A DNA stretch of 64,000 bases from Diadophis punctatus similis (lineage: Eukaryota > Chordata > Lepidosauria > Squamata > Dipsadidae). The stretch covers positions 244,083,177-244,147,176 of the forward strand of contig JALIGW010000002.1 of the NCBI GenBank assembly GCA_023053685.1, written 5' to 3'. A model generated the notes under the pieces. It had not been told where the DNA came from. It did no database searches and saw only the letters and a program-made list of their open reading frames with translations. Each line of letters begins with the position of its first letter. Position 1 is the stretch's first letter. Both the position numbers and the translations under genes were made by a program. Positions 41,677 through 53,664 of this stretch are shown here, one piece after another.

Positions 41677-42394
41677 GCTTCACAAATGTGCAGAGTGCGA
41701 GAAACCTTTTCATAGTGAACCAAAGCTTAAAAAGCACCAAAATGTCCATAGCAGAGATAAATCTATTCAGCTGTGAACAACATTGGAAACATTTTATTTC
41801 AACACATCTTAATGTTTACCAGGAACTTCACACAGTGAAAGAATTCTTCACAAAAGAATTATTTGGTGTGCGTAAATGTTTTTCCTACTGAAGCAAAAGA
41901 ACCTCAGAGAGTACACAATGAGGCAAAAGGCTGTAAATGTTGGGAGTGTGAGAATATTTTGCTTGCAAAGTCGCATTGTAAACTTACCAGAGTGATTACA
42001 CAAAAGAGTTATGAGATTGTGGGGAGTAGATATAATGTTTTGCAGAGTACAGGAAGTCCTTGACCTATGACCACAAATTGGAATGGTTTTCCGGTCACAA
42101 GTTCCTTCAGTCGTAAGTCAAGGAAGCAGGTATTTCTCTTAATTTTTACTGGACTGTGTTGATCCATGAGAACTGAAAATTTGGAGAGGAGAAAATGGGG
42201 CGAAGGGTGGAATGAATCTGGTGGTTTATTTAGTGATAAAGTTTTGATGTTGAATCTTCTGGTTGAGGATGAAGAGGAAAAGTTTTCTTTTTCCTATTAT
42301 CTTTTTTGGAGTGAATTTTTCTACTTTTTCTCATTGTCTCTTTCATATATTCATATATACATATTCATGCATTCTTTCTGTGCAAATAATCCTT
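41677..42394 (+). other. ZF-E 3' UTR
   Basis: Relic of the last finger, then the shared UTR with the fold-back (arms near 42055 and 42106). Confidence 0.62.
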
Positions 42395-42400
42395 AATAAA
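42395..42400 (+). terminator. Poly(A) signal, unit 5
   Basis: AATAAA in the context ccttaataaaagttattg. Confidence 0.65.
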
Positions 42401-42439
42401 AGTTATTGTTTAAAATAATCAAGTGGGCCTTTTTCAGGA

Positions 42440-43667
42440 GATGGACTGGGTGGCTCAAAACAGACAAGATGGCAGTTCAGATTGTGCCATACTGTGCAGC
42501 CAAAGTGGGTTGAGGAAGTGGCTGACGGACCTCCCCTGGATCAGGAAATGGGCTGCGGGGAGGAGGAAGAGGAGGACGGCCATCAGGAAGTCCAGGGCCC
42601 ATGGTTCCCAGCAGCTGCTAGAGGGTGGACCCATGCTTCTCAGTGGAGAGGTGGGAAACCTGTCAGAAGAGGCTACTGACGCCCCCTAGAGGAGAGATGG
42701 GGAACTATCGGTCCCAGCAGGATCCACCCTTGGTGAGGTGAGGGAGGAGTTGAGGAAAATGAGGGGGAGGGTAGGCGCTTCCTGGTGGACCACCTCCATC
42801 TTCCCAGGGTGGAAAAAGTCAGGCAGATGCTCAGGTGGTCCAGCAGTCCGCCTAACGCTCTGGAGGGAACCTTGGATCCTTAGTGGGGTCTCTTTGCCTC
42901 CCCCCAAAAACGGCAGGAAATACGAGAGAAGGGAAGAGACCCCCAGGAACTCTCTGGGCTGCAAAGAAAGTAATATCCATGCTTCTCTATCCCTCTTCCT
43001 TTGGGGGGGATCTGGGGAGGGGGGGTCACAATAAGGATACCTACACCCATACTCTTGGACTCTCCCAGCCCTTTGACCCCAACCTGCCCTGGATACTCCA
43101 AAATTTTCTTCTCCCCCCCCAAAAAAATCTTCATCCCCACTAGCTTTCTTTGAATGATTTTGAAGGCCTCTTTCCTGTCCTTCCAAATTGCCCTCCTGTA
43201 GCCCCCCCAAGACCATCTGAAAGGGAGGGGCCCCAGCACCCTTCACTAAAGGGAGAGTTTGGAAGGACAACTCAGACCCCTCCCCCAATGGAAGCAGAGA
43301 AGGTGAACGAGGGTGAGATTTTCAGTCTTGGGGATGGGGGGGGTTGGAGCTTCAGGGGGGTGTTCAGGGGGCTGCTTCATGCCAGGACCGGAGGGCAATG
43401 TGGACTTCCTTTTTAGAGGCCCCATGATTCTCATCCCGAATCTCCCTATCTCTTTGTGCCTGGAGAGATGGACTAGATGCCCCCTTAAGGTCTTTTAAGG
43501 TCCCCTTGAGTCCAGGCTGGTTCTGCCGAGATTTCGATAGGGCAAAGTGGAGTCTCTATGGAGAGCCTCCATCCTCCAGGTCATGGTTGTCCCTAAGATG
43601 CTTTTCCAAAAGGCATCTGGACTTTCTTGGTTTTGTCCTCCTTGAAAACATTTCCCTCCTCATCCCA
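42440..43667 (+). other. Unit 5 downstream module
   Basis: Follows the unit 2 and 6 module up to the minus-strand hammerhead-like region (aaaacatttccctcctcatcccagaa), where it is cut and joined to a zinc-finger fragment. No gene. Confidence 0.6.
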
Positions 43668-43805
43668 GAAACTTCGCATGCACACCAGAAGTCATGCAGG
43701 AGAGTAGCCTCACAAGTGTGCAGAGAGCGAGAAACCTTTTCATAGTAAACCAAAGCTAAAAAACCACCAAAATGTCCATAGCAGAGATAAATCTTTTCAG
43801 CTGTG
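43668..43805 (+). pseudogene. Zinc-finger end fragment
   Basis: Reads as the end of the penultimate finger ([11 protein letters not shown]), a TAG, and the relic last finger, followed by unit-type 3' UTR. Only the last 140 coding bases are present, joined to a downstream module at its left end. Confidence 0.7.
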
Positions 43806-44379
43806 ACCAACATTGGGAGCATTTTATTTCAACACATCTTAATGTTTACCAGGAACCTCACACAGTGACAGAAGGGAAATCCTACAATTGTTTGGTGTGG
43901 AGAAAATGTTTTAGTCAAGTCACCTTAAATACAATCTGAGAATCCGTAATCAAGCAAAAGTGCATACATTTGGCTAAACAAGCAGGAGCACTAGTAACTT
44001 AGCAGACTGAAAAAGAAAAGAACAAAAAGTTACAAGTGTTGGGGAATGGAAAACATTTATTGCAGAGCACACTTAAAATCACAATTAGCAACAGATTCCA
44101 GGTCACAGGTTTATACAGTTGTACGTTCTGGCACTCATATGACCGAATCACATTTCATAGCATGTTTTGTGGTCAGTAAGCAAAAAGGAATCTTTAATCT
44201 GATTGCAAAAGCCAGCCGGTTGACAAGTGCTCATAATGTGGTCACATAACATGGAAAGCGGGTGGGAGAAAAACATTTTACAATGGCCAGAATTGTTTTA
44301 TGGGCCATCAATGCTTGCCTTAAGTTGAGAACTACTTGTAATGAAATCTTGATAAACCTTGGAGCATTTGCAAAAGGGA
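43806..44379. other. 3'-UTR remnant and decayed repeat before unit 6
   Basis: Same kind of sequence as 466-984 and 54036-54559. No coding feature seen. Confidence 0.45.
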
Positions 44380-44472
44380 GTCACCAAAGACAAATTCCTT
44401 CTGTGTCCAATCACACTTGGCCAATAAAGAATTCTGTTCTGTTCTATTCTGTTCCATTCCATTCCATTGTAT
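44380..44472 (+). mobile_element. L3 LINE 3' tail with short ATTCT/GTTCT run
   Basis: Paralogue of 985-1332. Here the terminal repeat is only about 40 bases and interrupted by G and C (ttctgttctgttctattctg). Confidence 0.7.
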
Positions 44473-44544
44473 TTTGTATAAATATTTGGAATACTGCAAA
44501 ATACTGACTTCACTGAGACCTCTGGAGACCGCAAAGGATACACA

Positions 44545-46000
44545 ACAAAAAGAAATTGTGCGTTTGGTGTGTGTGAAATATTTTCCTGGACTGTCTACCT
44601 GGGTCTGCAGGTAAAAATGCCCTCCAAAAACCCTCCAGGTGGTCGGACGGCTGTACACTCTTTCCAGGTGAGAAACCCCATCAGAGCTTGGTGTGTGGAA
44701 AACCTGTTGTTTGAAATGAGACAATTGTTGTCCTGCATTTGTGAGTCTCCTCAGAGAGGAGCCCTAGAAGTCCTTGTAGCATAGAAAAAGTTTTATCCTG
44801 GAATCCTTTCAAAAACATAGAAAATCAGGACATAATTGTGGTAAAGAGAGAAAAGAGGTCCCTGGCATGTTATTAAATAAAGCTTGTCATCTTTTTAATT
44901 TGAAATGTCAGAAATGGTGTAGCATCTCCTGCTTGGGTGGAGGATTGGACAATTAACCTATTAATTTAGATTGTATTTAAATTCCTTCATGGATAATCTT
45001 ATTATTCTCTTACTGTGATATTTCATCATTATTCATGTACCATGTTACATTATTCTTCTTGCTTATTTCTCCCAATCTGGAGCCAATTTCCATAGAGACA
45101 TCACTTCAAATTAGATGTGTGGGATTCATTGGCTTCACTAAATGAGACCCACCTTAACTCATCCCTTTCCTCTAATCCTGGTTAATTCTCTCCTCCTCCT
45201 CCTCTGTCCTCCATGAAATGGCATCTCCTCCCCAGCCCCACCCAAGATAATGTTTTCCTAGCTGTTTTACTTGGGAAGTGATCTCTTCCCCACTGATCTC
45301 ATAGAAATGTCCTTTGTGACATAGTTGCTGATGTGCTTAGAAGCTGGGATCTGCCCGACTCCTATTGGCTACTTCAGGGGGACGTCTGGCATCTTCCCTC
45401 CCCCTATGAGCCCCGTGATCTGGACTCCTGGTTCCCCAGAGGCGCCTGGTACCTGGATGCTCCTCCAGTCTGATGGAGGCTCTTTCTCTTTATGGATTTA
45501 AGGCTCTTTGGGAAGAAGATCCAGTCCTGGGATACACGGAAGGTCAACTGAGAGCATCTGGATCTGGACACCTGGTTCCCCAGAAGTGGATCCCACTGTA
45601 GCACAAGGGATGAGGTGCCCATAATTGAAGAGGGAACAGAATTCCCCTCGAAGCTGCTCTTCCTCTGGGTCTGGATCCCCCCCCCTCTTCTCCAGCTCCA
45701 GAAACGCCAGGAGCCTTAAAATCAACCAGGGAGAATAGCTCAGGGTGGAAATGGGGGGTCCTTGGTCTCTGAGCTACGGGGTTTCCCCAGAGACGTCTTA
45801 TTACCCAAACTAGGTAACATCATCAGGGCAGCAACCAACCACCAACCTCAGGGAGCCCCAAGGACCCTCCAACTCTTACGGGGACTTTTTGGGCAACTCT
45901 TTCAGGGCATCTGCAGAGCTTCAGCTTCCAGCATGCTCACAGACAGACAGACACACAAACACACAAACAATATCACAAAAACACGCAAAGGGTTTCGGAG
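44545..46000 (+). other. Unit 6 upstream module
   Basis: Contains a single copy of the sequence duplicated at 1401/2959, without the L1, then the same module as in unit 1. The hammerhead-like relic is at 45791-45830. The tract near 45940 is an impure CA/CAGA repeat. No gene. Confidence 0.62.
45791..45830 (-). ncRNA. Hammerhead-like relic, unit 6
   Basis: As at 4250-4290, but the core is AAGAC, a further decay of GAAAC. Confidence 0.3.
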
Positions 46001-46187
46001 AACGTAGTCCTTGCTGAAAGCGGGAGGGGGAAGAAGAGGCGGGGTCTCAAGGAGTAGGCGGATCCCGAGAGGAAGCCGGAAGCCCCCTCCCCCTCGAGTC
46101 CCAGTGGCTGGAATTCCGCTTTCCTTCGCCCGGCAAGAATCGATGCTGGAACTCTCGGGAAAAGCTCCTGGATCCCACTCGGGGCAG
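46001..46187 (+). promoter_or_regulatory. Unit 6 promoter and exon 1 (type A)
   Basis: GC box (aggcggggtc), taggcgg, and CCGGAAG (46076-46082). The E-box position reads gaACGTAG and is lost. Donor CAG|GTAAGG after 46187. Confidence 0.57.
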
Positions 46188-47165
46188 GTAAGGCTGCTCT
46201 CCCTCCGGCCTCCAGGCCGCCCCTCCTGCCAGGATATCTTCTCCCCGCCAGGAGGAAAGGAGCTGCGGATCCCGCTCTTCGACTTCACGGGTTTTCCTCT
46301 GAGAGATCCGGCTCTGGCGTTGGCTGCAGGCAGTGGATCCCTCCCTTCCCCCCAGGGGGGCTGTAGAGCCAGTTCCGTCAGAGCACGAGGTCTCTGACAT
46401 TGCGAATCACGCAAGTGCATTTTAAAAAAAGACACTAAATTGTGCTTTACTGAAATTTGTAATGTGTTATTAACACACTCTGATCTCTTTGCAACGGGGA
46501 GGTTTTGGGGGAAAGGAAAGAAGTTTAAATTAGTTGAATTGAGATCGTTTTTTCTTCACCCACAAAAGAGACCCTCTTTCTTTGAGCTCTGTCTGAAAGG
46601 CCAAAAATAAAATCCTTTGTTTTTATGCTAATCTTTTCTTTGTTTCTGCTTTAAAAAGATCCGTAGAATTTCTAAGCTTTAAATTTTCCTTCTTTTGCCC
46701 AGAAGAGGCTGTGATGTGGGAGCTCCTCCTTGGTGGATGTTTTTCAAAGCACAAGGAAGTTTTGAGGGGGGTCTTGTGAGGAGCTGCTGGAAGAAGCTGA
46801 TGGCCAGAAGGCTCACTTAAATAATTGTAAATAAATTTATGAAAAGCCTAGCTGGAATCTTTGTGGCCTTGCAGCCTCCAAAAAGAGCAGGAAAGAGCAG
46901 CCCTTTTCACACACGCTCTGCCCCATCTGATCTCTCATCTTCCACTGAGTTTTCCTTCGCACAACTCTGCTTTGGTCCCTGTTGGACTTCACCCTGCTGG
47001 TTTCTTCCATTTTGTCTTATTAAGATATTTTTGAATTATGATTCAATCTTCATTATTTTGTATCCTCATCCAATAATCCTATTTTCTCCTCCCTCTTCCA
47101 GGTCATTTACAGATCATGTTCAATATCACTGTCTGCATCTGAGCTTTTTTCATTTCTCTTTGCAG

Positions 47166-47395
47166 GAGGCCAGTGAGGATGTGGCCGTGAACTTCACAGA
47201 GGAGAAAGAGACGTTCCTGGATTGGGATCCTCCAACCTTTGGCCGGACTCCGTTCCAGAGAATTTGGAAATCGTGGCCTGGATGGAGAAACAGCTTCCTG
47301 CACAAAGGGCCAATTGATTAAGGAGAAACCAAATCGGTCTGCAGTGAGGGTCATACCTGGCCTTGACCCAGAGACCTCTTCATTGTAACTTTACA
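47166..47395 (+). other. KRAB-A-like exon, unit 6 (broken)
   Basis: The start (EASEDVAVNFTEE) is kept. A one-base loss near 47245 (GGCCGGACT for GGCCAGGACT) shifts the frame, and the donor AAAG|GTGAGT is now CAATGAGT, so GT is lost. This exon is unlikely to be spliced correctly. Confidence 0.6.
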
Positions 47396-48013
47396 ATGAG
47401 TAAACAAATCTTGGTTAAATCTTGGTTTGCAGAACAAGCATCCATTTTTTAAATCTTTATTTGGCAAATGAGCAATGCAGAAAAATTGGGTTTTGCTCCC
47501 AAGACGCTATTTCAAGGTCAGCCAGCATCCCACTTCATACCAAACTCTGCTTGGACACTTTGCCTGAACCTCTTTGGTTGTGGGGTGGGGAAATGGGAGG
47601 AGATCAGCCCTTTTCACACATGCTCTTCCCCATCTGATCTCTCTCACCTTCCTTTGAGTTTTACTACTCACAACTATGCATTTTGGTCCCTGTTGGACTA
47701 CATCCTGCTGGTTTCTTCCGTTTTGGCTCATCAAAATTGTGGTTTGGAACATAAGCAGTTGTTTTTTATGGTTCCAATTTGGGTCGGTCCACACACAACC
47801 GCAGCACACACTCTGCTGGATATAAGTTCCCTGAGGATGGGCTCTAGCCCGAGTTTGAAAGCTCGGAAGACAAAAACCTCTGATCCTGCTGACTGACCCA
47901 GATTGGATCCTGCAACTTCATCCTGGGACCCGTATATTCACCTCCATTTGTGTTTTATCTTTATTTCACAAAATGGCAATGCAGTGAAGGTTTTTGCCTT
48001 AATTATTTGTGTT

Positions 48014-48155
48014 TCCTATAGGCAGTCCTCAACTTATGACTACAACTGGGCTGCAATCTCATTTGTTGAGCCAAGCGGTCATTACGTGAGACATCCCATG
48101 ACCGCTTTGCTCAAGAACTACAATTCTGCCCTCACTGTTGCTCTTGTTATTAGCA
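48014..48155. repeat. Squamate dispersed repeat
   Basis: Same insertion as 6468-6608, several per cent diverged. Confidence 0.6.
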
Positions 48156-48389
48156 ATGGCACTTCGACTTAGATACAAAGAGCTTTACAGCACTCTCTGA
48201 GCAGTTTACAAATGTCAGCATCTTTCCTTCAACAATTTTTTGATTTTCTGTGTTTCTCGAAAGGAAATAATGTTCTCATCTTCTTTCTTGTTCCACCAGC
48301 AGGAAAACAGCTGTGACCAAAGATTTTCCTTCAAGACAACTAACAAGAGATAGTAGAAATTCAGCCCAAGGCAGCAGCCAAGGGAAAGC

Positions 48390-49712
48390 ATGGAGGGTGG
48401 GAAACTCTTGGATCCCCCACCAGACACAAGCAGCCCTCCAAGAACGCCCAAAAGAACCCATGAATGCTCAGAGTGTGGGAAATCCTTTGCTCGCAGGTCC
48501 CTCCTTTTGACCCACAGGAAGGACCATGTGGGAAGTGGATCCAGTCAAGGTTTGAAGGGTGAGAAATCTTCTGGAAAAGACAACAAAGATCTCAGAAGCC
48601 CCCCAACACTAAAATCCTATAAATGTGAGGAATGTGACTTATGCTTTAGTCAAAAGTCAAACCTTCTTAGACATCAGAAAATCCACACTGGAGAGAAACC
48701 TTATCAATGTCTGGAATGTGGGAAATTCTTCCGTAGAAAAGGCACTCTCAGAGACCACGAGAGAATTCACACAGGGGAAAAACCTTACAAGTGTTGGGAA
48801 TGTGGGAAGAGCTTTTCTCAGAACTCAGGTCTTTCATCCCATGAGAAGATTCATGCAGGAATAAAACCTTACAAATGCTTTGAGTGTGGAAAATGTTTCA
48901 CCCGGAGTTCAGGTCTTCAGAATCATTGGAAAACACACACAGGGGAGAAAAACGAAAAGTGCCTCGAATGCGGGAAATGTTTTACCTTGAAATCAACCCT
49001 AGTGCAACATCAGACAATTCACGCTGGAGAGAGACCCTATGAATGCCCAGAATGTGAGAAGCGATTTGTAAATTCTTCTGATCTTCGTGAACAGCAGAAG
49101 AGGCACAGAGGAGAAAAATCCTATGAATGTGGGAAGTGTGGGAAACCTTTTCTTACACGAAGAGAAATTCAGGTTCATCAGAGAATCCACACGGGGGAGA
49201 AGCCATTCAAATGTGGGGAGTGTGGGGTGTGCTTTTCCCAAAAAGAAAACCTTGGAAGGCATCAGAGGGTCCACACAGGAGAGAAGCCATACAGATGCGT
49301 AGAATGTGGAAAATACTTTAGAGACAAGAGAGGCCTTTGGAACCATCATAAAACCCATACAGGGGAGAAACCATATCAATGCATCGACTGTGGAAGATTT
49401 TATAGTACCTCATCAGCCCTTAGAAGTCATGTGAAAATTCACACAGGGGAAAAAAACTACAAATGTTTGGACTGTGGGAAAGCATTTGCTCATTCATCTT
49501 CCCTTAGAAGTCATGTGAAAATTCACACGGGGGAAAAAAACTTCAAATGTTTAGACTGTGGGAGAACATTTGCTCAGTCATCTCACCTTAGACGTCACAG
49601 CCGAATCCATACAGGAGAGAAACCTCACAAATGCTCAGAGTGCGATAAATGTTTTTCCCGTAAAGGTAATCTTGTGATGCATCAGCGAATCCACACTGGA
49701 GACAAACCGTAG
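48390..49712 (+). CDS. ZF-F: C2H2 zinc-finger protein (440 aa)
   Basis: ATG in good context (A at -3, G at +4), acceptor at about 48302, in-frame TAG upstream. Leader MEGGKLLDPPPDTSSPP, finger 1 and linker as in ZF-A, fourteen finger units. Finger 7 reads LREQQKRH, glutamine for the first zinc-binding histidine. An extra AF-type finger (AFAHSSSLRSH) precedes AQSSHLRRH. The frame stops at TAG (49710-49712), where ZF-G has TAT (tyrosine), so the last finger ([10 protein letters not shown]) lies outside the frame. Contacts for fingers 2-5: QSNR, RGTD, QSGS, RSGN. Likely nuclear DNA-binding. Confidence 0.88.
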   Translation: MEGGKLLDPPPDTSSPPRTPKRTHECSECGKSFARRSLLLTHRKDHVGSGSSQGLKGEKSSGKDNKDLRSPPTLKSYKCEECDLCFSQKSNLLRHQKIHTGEKPYQCLECGKFFRRKGTLRDHERIHTGEKPYKCWECGKSFSQNSGLSSHEKIHAGIKPYKCFECGKCFTRSSGLQNHWKTHTGEKNEKCLECGKCFTLKSTLVQHQTIHAGERPYECPECEKRFVNSSDLREQQKRHRGEKSYECGKCGKPFLTRREIQVHQRIHTGEKPFKCGECGVCFSQKENLGRHQRVHTGEKPYRCVECGKYFRDKRGLWNHHKTHTGEKPYQCIDCGRFYSTSSALRSHVKIHTGEKNYKCLDCGKAFAHSSSLRSHVKIHTGEKNFKCLDCGRTFAQSSHLRRHSRIHTGEKPHKCSECDKCFSRKGNLVMHQRIHTGDKP

Positions 49713-50509
49713 AAATGTCTGGAGTGTGGGAAATGTTTTGCCCGTCCTTCAACACTTCGCAGGCACACCAGAAGTCACGCAGGAGAATGGCCTTACAAGT
49801 GCACAAAGTGCGAGAAACCTTTTCCTAGTAAAGCAAAGCTAAAAAAGCACCAAAAATATCCATAGCAGAGATAAATCTCTTCAGCTGTGAACAACGTTGG
49901 GAGCCCTTTTTTTCCACACATCTTAATGTTTACCAGGAACTTCACACAGTGACAGAAGGGAAATCCTACAATTGTTTGGTGTGAGTAAAATGTTTTTCCT
50001 ACTGAAGCAAAAGAACCTCAGAGAGTACACAATGAGACAAAAGGGTGTAAATGTTGGGAGTGTGAGAATATTTTGCTCTCAAAGCCGCATTATAAACTTA
50101 TCAAAGTGATTACACAGAAGAGTTATAACTATGTGGGGAGTAGATATAATGTTTTGTAGAGTGCAGGAAGTCCTTGACTTATGACCACAACTTGGAATGT
50201 ATTTTTGGTCATAAGTTCCTTCAGTCGTAAGTCAAGAAACCAGGTATTTCCCTTAATTTTTACCAGAGTGTGTTAATGAGCAGAAGTGAAAATTTACAGA
50301 GGAGAAAATGGGGCGAAGGGTGGAATGAATCTGGTGGTTTATTTAGTGCTAAAGTTTTATTGTTGAATCTTCTGGCTGAGGATGAAGAGGAAAAATTTTC
50401 TTTTTCATATTATATTTTTGGAATGAATTTTTCTCCTTTTTTCATTGTCTTTTTCATATAGTTACAGATAAATATTTGTACTAACTTTCTTTCTTTGCAT
50501 ATAATCCTT
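49713..50509 (+). other. ZF-F relic fingers and 3' UTR
   Basis: One relic finger after the TAG, another partial, then the shared UTR with the fold-back (50168-50236). From about 50036 on, the sequence is nearly identical to unit 7. Confidence 0.65.
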
Positions 50510-50515
50510 AATAAA
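50510..50515 (+). terminator. Poly(A) signal, unit 6
   Basis: AATAAA in the shared context ccttaataaaagtatcattc. Confidence 0.65.
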
Positions 50516-51605
50516 AGTATCATTCAAAATAATCAAAGGGGCCTTTTTCAGGAGATGGACTGGGTGGCTCAAAACAGACAAGATGGCAGTTCAGATTGTG
50601 CCATTCTGTGCAGCCAAAGTGGATATAGGAAGTGGCATTCGGACCTCCCCTGGATCAGGAAATGGGCTGCGAGGAGGAGGAGGAGGAAGAAGGCCCTCAA
50701 GGAGTCCAGGGCCCATGGTTCCCAGCAGCTGCTAGAGGGTGGACCCATGCTTCTCAGATACTGACGCTCCCTAGAGGAGAGATGGAGAACTATCGGTTCC
50801 AGCAGGATCCACCCTTGGTGAAGTGAGGGAGGGGAGAGGAAAATGAGGGGAAGAGGAGGCGCTTCCTGATGGACCACCTCCATCTTCCCAGGGTGGAAAA
50901 AGGCAGGCAGGCACTCAACTGGTCTAGCAGTCATCATAACACTCTGGAGGGAACCTTGGATCTCAGTGTGGTCTCTTTGCCTCCCCCAAAAACGACAGGA
51001 AATATGAGAAAAGGGAAGAGATCCCCAGGAACTCTCTGGGGTGCAAGGAAAGTAATATCCATGCTTCTCTATCCCTCTTCCTTTGGGGGGGAATCTGGGG
51101 AGGGGGTCACAATAAGGATACCTACACCCATACTCCTGGGCTCTCCTAGCCCTTCGACCCCCACCTACCCTGGATACCCCAAACTTTTCTTCTCTCCCCC
51201 AATCTTCATATCCCCACTAGCTTTCTTTGAATGGTTTTCAAGGCCTCTTTCCTGTCCCCCTCCCAAATAGACCCCCTGTTTTCAGTCTTTGGGTGTGTGT
51301 GTGTGTGTGTGTTGCAGCTTCAGGGGGCTGCTTCATGCCGGGACCGGAGGGCAGTGTGGGCTTCCTTTTGTGCCCCCCTCCCCATGATTCTCCACTTGAA
51401 TCTCCCTTTCTCTGTGTGCCTGGAGGGGTGGACTAGATGCCCTCTTAAAGTCCTTTGATGCCTCCTTGAGTCTAGTCTGTGTCTGCCGAGATTTCAAAAG
51501 GGGAAAGTGGAGTCTCTATGAAGAGCCTCCATCCTCCAGGTCATGGTTGTCCCTAAGATGCTTTTCCAAAAGGCATCTGGACTTTCTTGGTTTTTTTCCC
51601 TTGAA

Positions 51606-51643
51606 AACGTTTCCCTTCTCATCCCAGAAGCTTCCTCAGTTCT
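51606..51643 (-). ncRNA. Hammerhead-like motif (minus), unit 6
   Basis: On the minus strand: GAA, CTGAGGA, stem GCTTCT/AGAAGg, GAAAC, GTT, TTC. CTGAGGA fits CUGANGA and the GUH site is present, so the core is complete, unlike the other minus-strand copies. Confidence 0.42.
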
Positions 51644-51819
51644 GACTGAGCGGTGGAGGATGGAAGGATGGAAATTCCTCCCAGTCATTTGGTGCTGAAT
51701 CAGGGTGCAAAGGGGTATGGAGCCTCCCTGAGGCTGCTGAAAGGACCCTGTTGTAGACAGGAGGTTGGGGGGGGTCCTTTTCACCCCCCTCTGTTGTGGG
51801 AGGGCTGCTCATTTTGGCC

Positions 51820-51830
51820 AAGATGGCCGC
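51820..51830 (+). promoter_or_regulatory. YY1-type element, unit 6
   Basis: AAGATGGCCGC, conserved with units 2 and 7. Confidence 0.5.
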
Positions 51831-51976
51831 TTTGGCCCCTCTTTCCATCCAGGGCTCCTCTCTGTCCAGAAGGTGGAGGTGGCTGTCCTCGAAAGAGCCA
51901 GCCATGTCATTTTAGATGCAGATGGACGTCTCCTCCTGATGGGTTTGTCCTTCCATTCCCCACTCCCAGTCAGTCA

Positions 51977-52016
51977 GAACTGAAGAAGCTTCTTAGATGA
52001 GAAGGGAAACGTTTTC
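51977..52016 (+). ncRNA. Hammerhead-like motif (plus), unit 6
   Basis: Same as 21885-21925: CTGAAGA (51980-51986), GAAAC (52006-52010), GTT. Core complete. Confidence 0.43.
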
Positions 52017-53664
52017 AAGGGGAGAAAAATACCCAAGAAAGTCCAGTTTGCCTTTTTTTGGGGGGGGGAAATGCACCTTTGGGAAGTGAAGCCAAAGTTT
52101 TGGGGCTCCTTCCGACTCAGTCTGGGGGGGAGGAAGCCCCCAACAGTGGCCGATCAGTTGAGTTTTTTAGAAGTTAGCCAAGGGGGGGGGCAGAGAGTGG
52201 CTGAAAGGCTGGGGTCCCCGGAAACCCCTCCCTGCAACCCCGTTTTTGCCCTCATTTGCTGCCCTGGTTAAATTCACAAGTTCCCGACCGAGCAGCAGCT
52301 CCTGGAGACATGAAACGTTCTTCCCCCCCAAGACCCCAGAGCAAAGGAGCCCCCAGGAGACGCCCCCCCAGACCCCACACAGGAGGGACGCCCCTTCAGC
52401 ACCCAGGACGCTGCGCTGGGCCTGTGGGAGAGACCCTCCCTCCAGAAGTTGCTTCCTGGTGCAGCAGCCCCGGGACCTCAGTTGAGGAATGGGAGGCGGT
52501 CCAGGGTTCAAATCCTGATGCTGCCACCCTTTCAGCATGGGTGCCTGCTGTGGCCTGGCTGAGGTCCTGCTTTGAGCAAGGGTCCTGCAGAGCCAGTTTG
52601 GATGATCGGGAGGGGGGGCTTCATTGCAGGGGGGGTCTGGGTGTCCTGAGAAGGGGACCCCAGATTCCATGGTTATTCCCAACTTTCCTTCTCCCCCCAC
52701 AGCTTAAGTCCTACTATGCACCTTTGCATCAATTTGAGGTTCAGCTCTCTTCTCAGTCCCCTGCAGCCCCCCCCAAGGCCATCTCAAAGGGATAGTTTCA
52801 CAAAGGGGATAGTTTTGAAAAGTCAGTTTAGGGGAGCAACCCCCCCATATCCTTATCCCTCAGTTCCCCCTTCCCATCCAGGTTCTGATTCAGCAATGGG
52901 GGATTATGGGGGGGCAGTTCTGGGTCTCCTCCCCAAATTCAGAGTCTCCCTCAGGAAGGGAATTGAAGCTCAGCCCCTTTTTAAAGAACCTTTAAAAAAT
53001 GGAGATTCGGAAGAAAAACTGAAGTTGCAAAAACACTTTTGCCAAAAAAGCATCTTTTTCTTATACTTTTGGTGGCATTTGTGGATTCAGGTCAGAAAAT
53101 GCCTCAGTTTCCCTCTTTCATTTTTGCTTTCCATCTCCTTCCTCTTTTGATGCAAGAAACTTTGGGGCTCGGGTTCTAATTCAGGGTCTGCAAAGTCCCA
53201 CTCCCACCCAGCCACCAGGGGTGGGGGGACTGCATCTTGTCCCACATCAGCTGCCTTTCCGCCACCCCCGCCCCACCTCAGCCACAACTAGGGAAGTGGG
53301 GGGGGCTCCCTCTTTGTCCGTCAAGGGGGGAATTGAGTGAGAGAATGGGAGGAGACCACAAGGAGATCCAAGCTCCTGCAGGATCCCACCTCTCTCACCC
53401 TCCACCCCTTTTCCCACTACTGGGACCCCAGCCACTTTCTCCCCCCTCCTTCCCCCAGATGAGCCCCCTCCTTATCGGGGGTCTCCTTTCCCATTTTGCT
53501 TCCAGGAATCTGGGCCAGCGGCCCCACCAGCAGCATCAGGGGGATCCCAGCTGAGCCCATCGATCCTGCCCCACAAAGAGAGAGGAGAAAGATGCGGATG
53601 CTCCCAGCCCCAGAGGCAGCATCTGTGGGTCTGGATTGGGGGGATTGAGCGTTCTCCTGGAACT

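Larger units (their letters stand above)
50545..53664 (+). other. Unit 6 downstream module (long form, plus extra)
   Basis: Matches the unit 2 module to about 52650, with (TG)n at 51292-51312, and extends with about 1 kb not present in unit 2. The unit 7 copy of that extension runs off the window end. The extra part (52680-53660) is GC-rich with no recognised gene. Confidence 0.58.
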
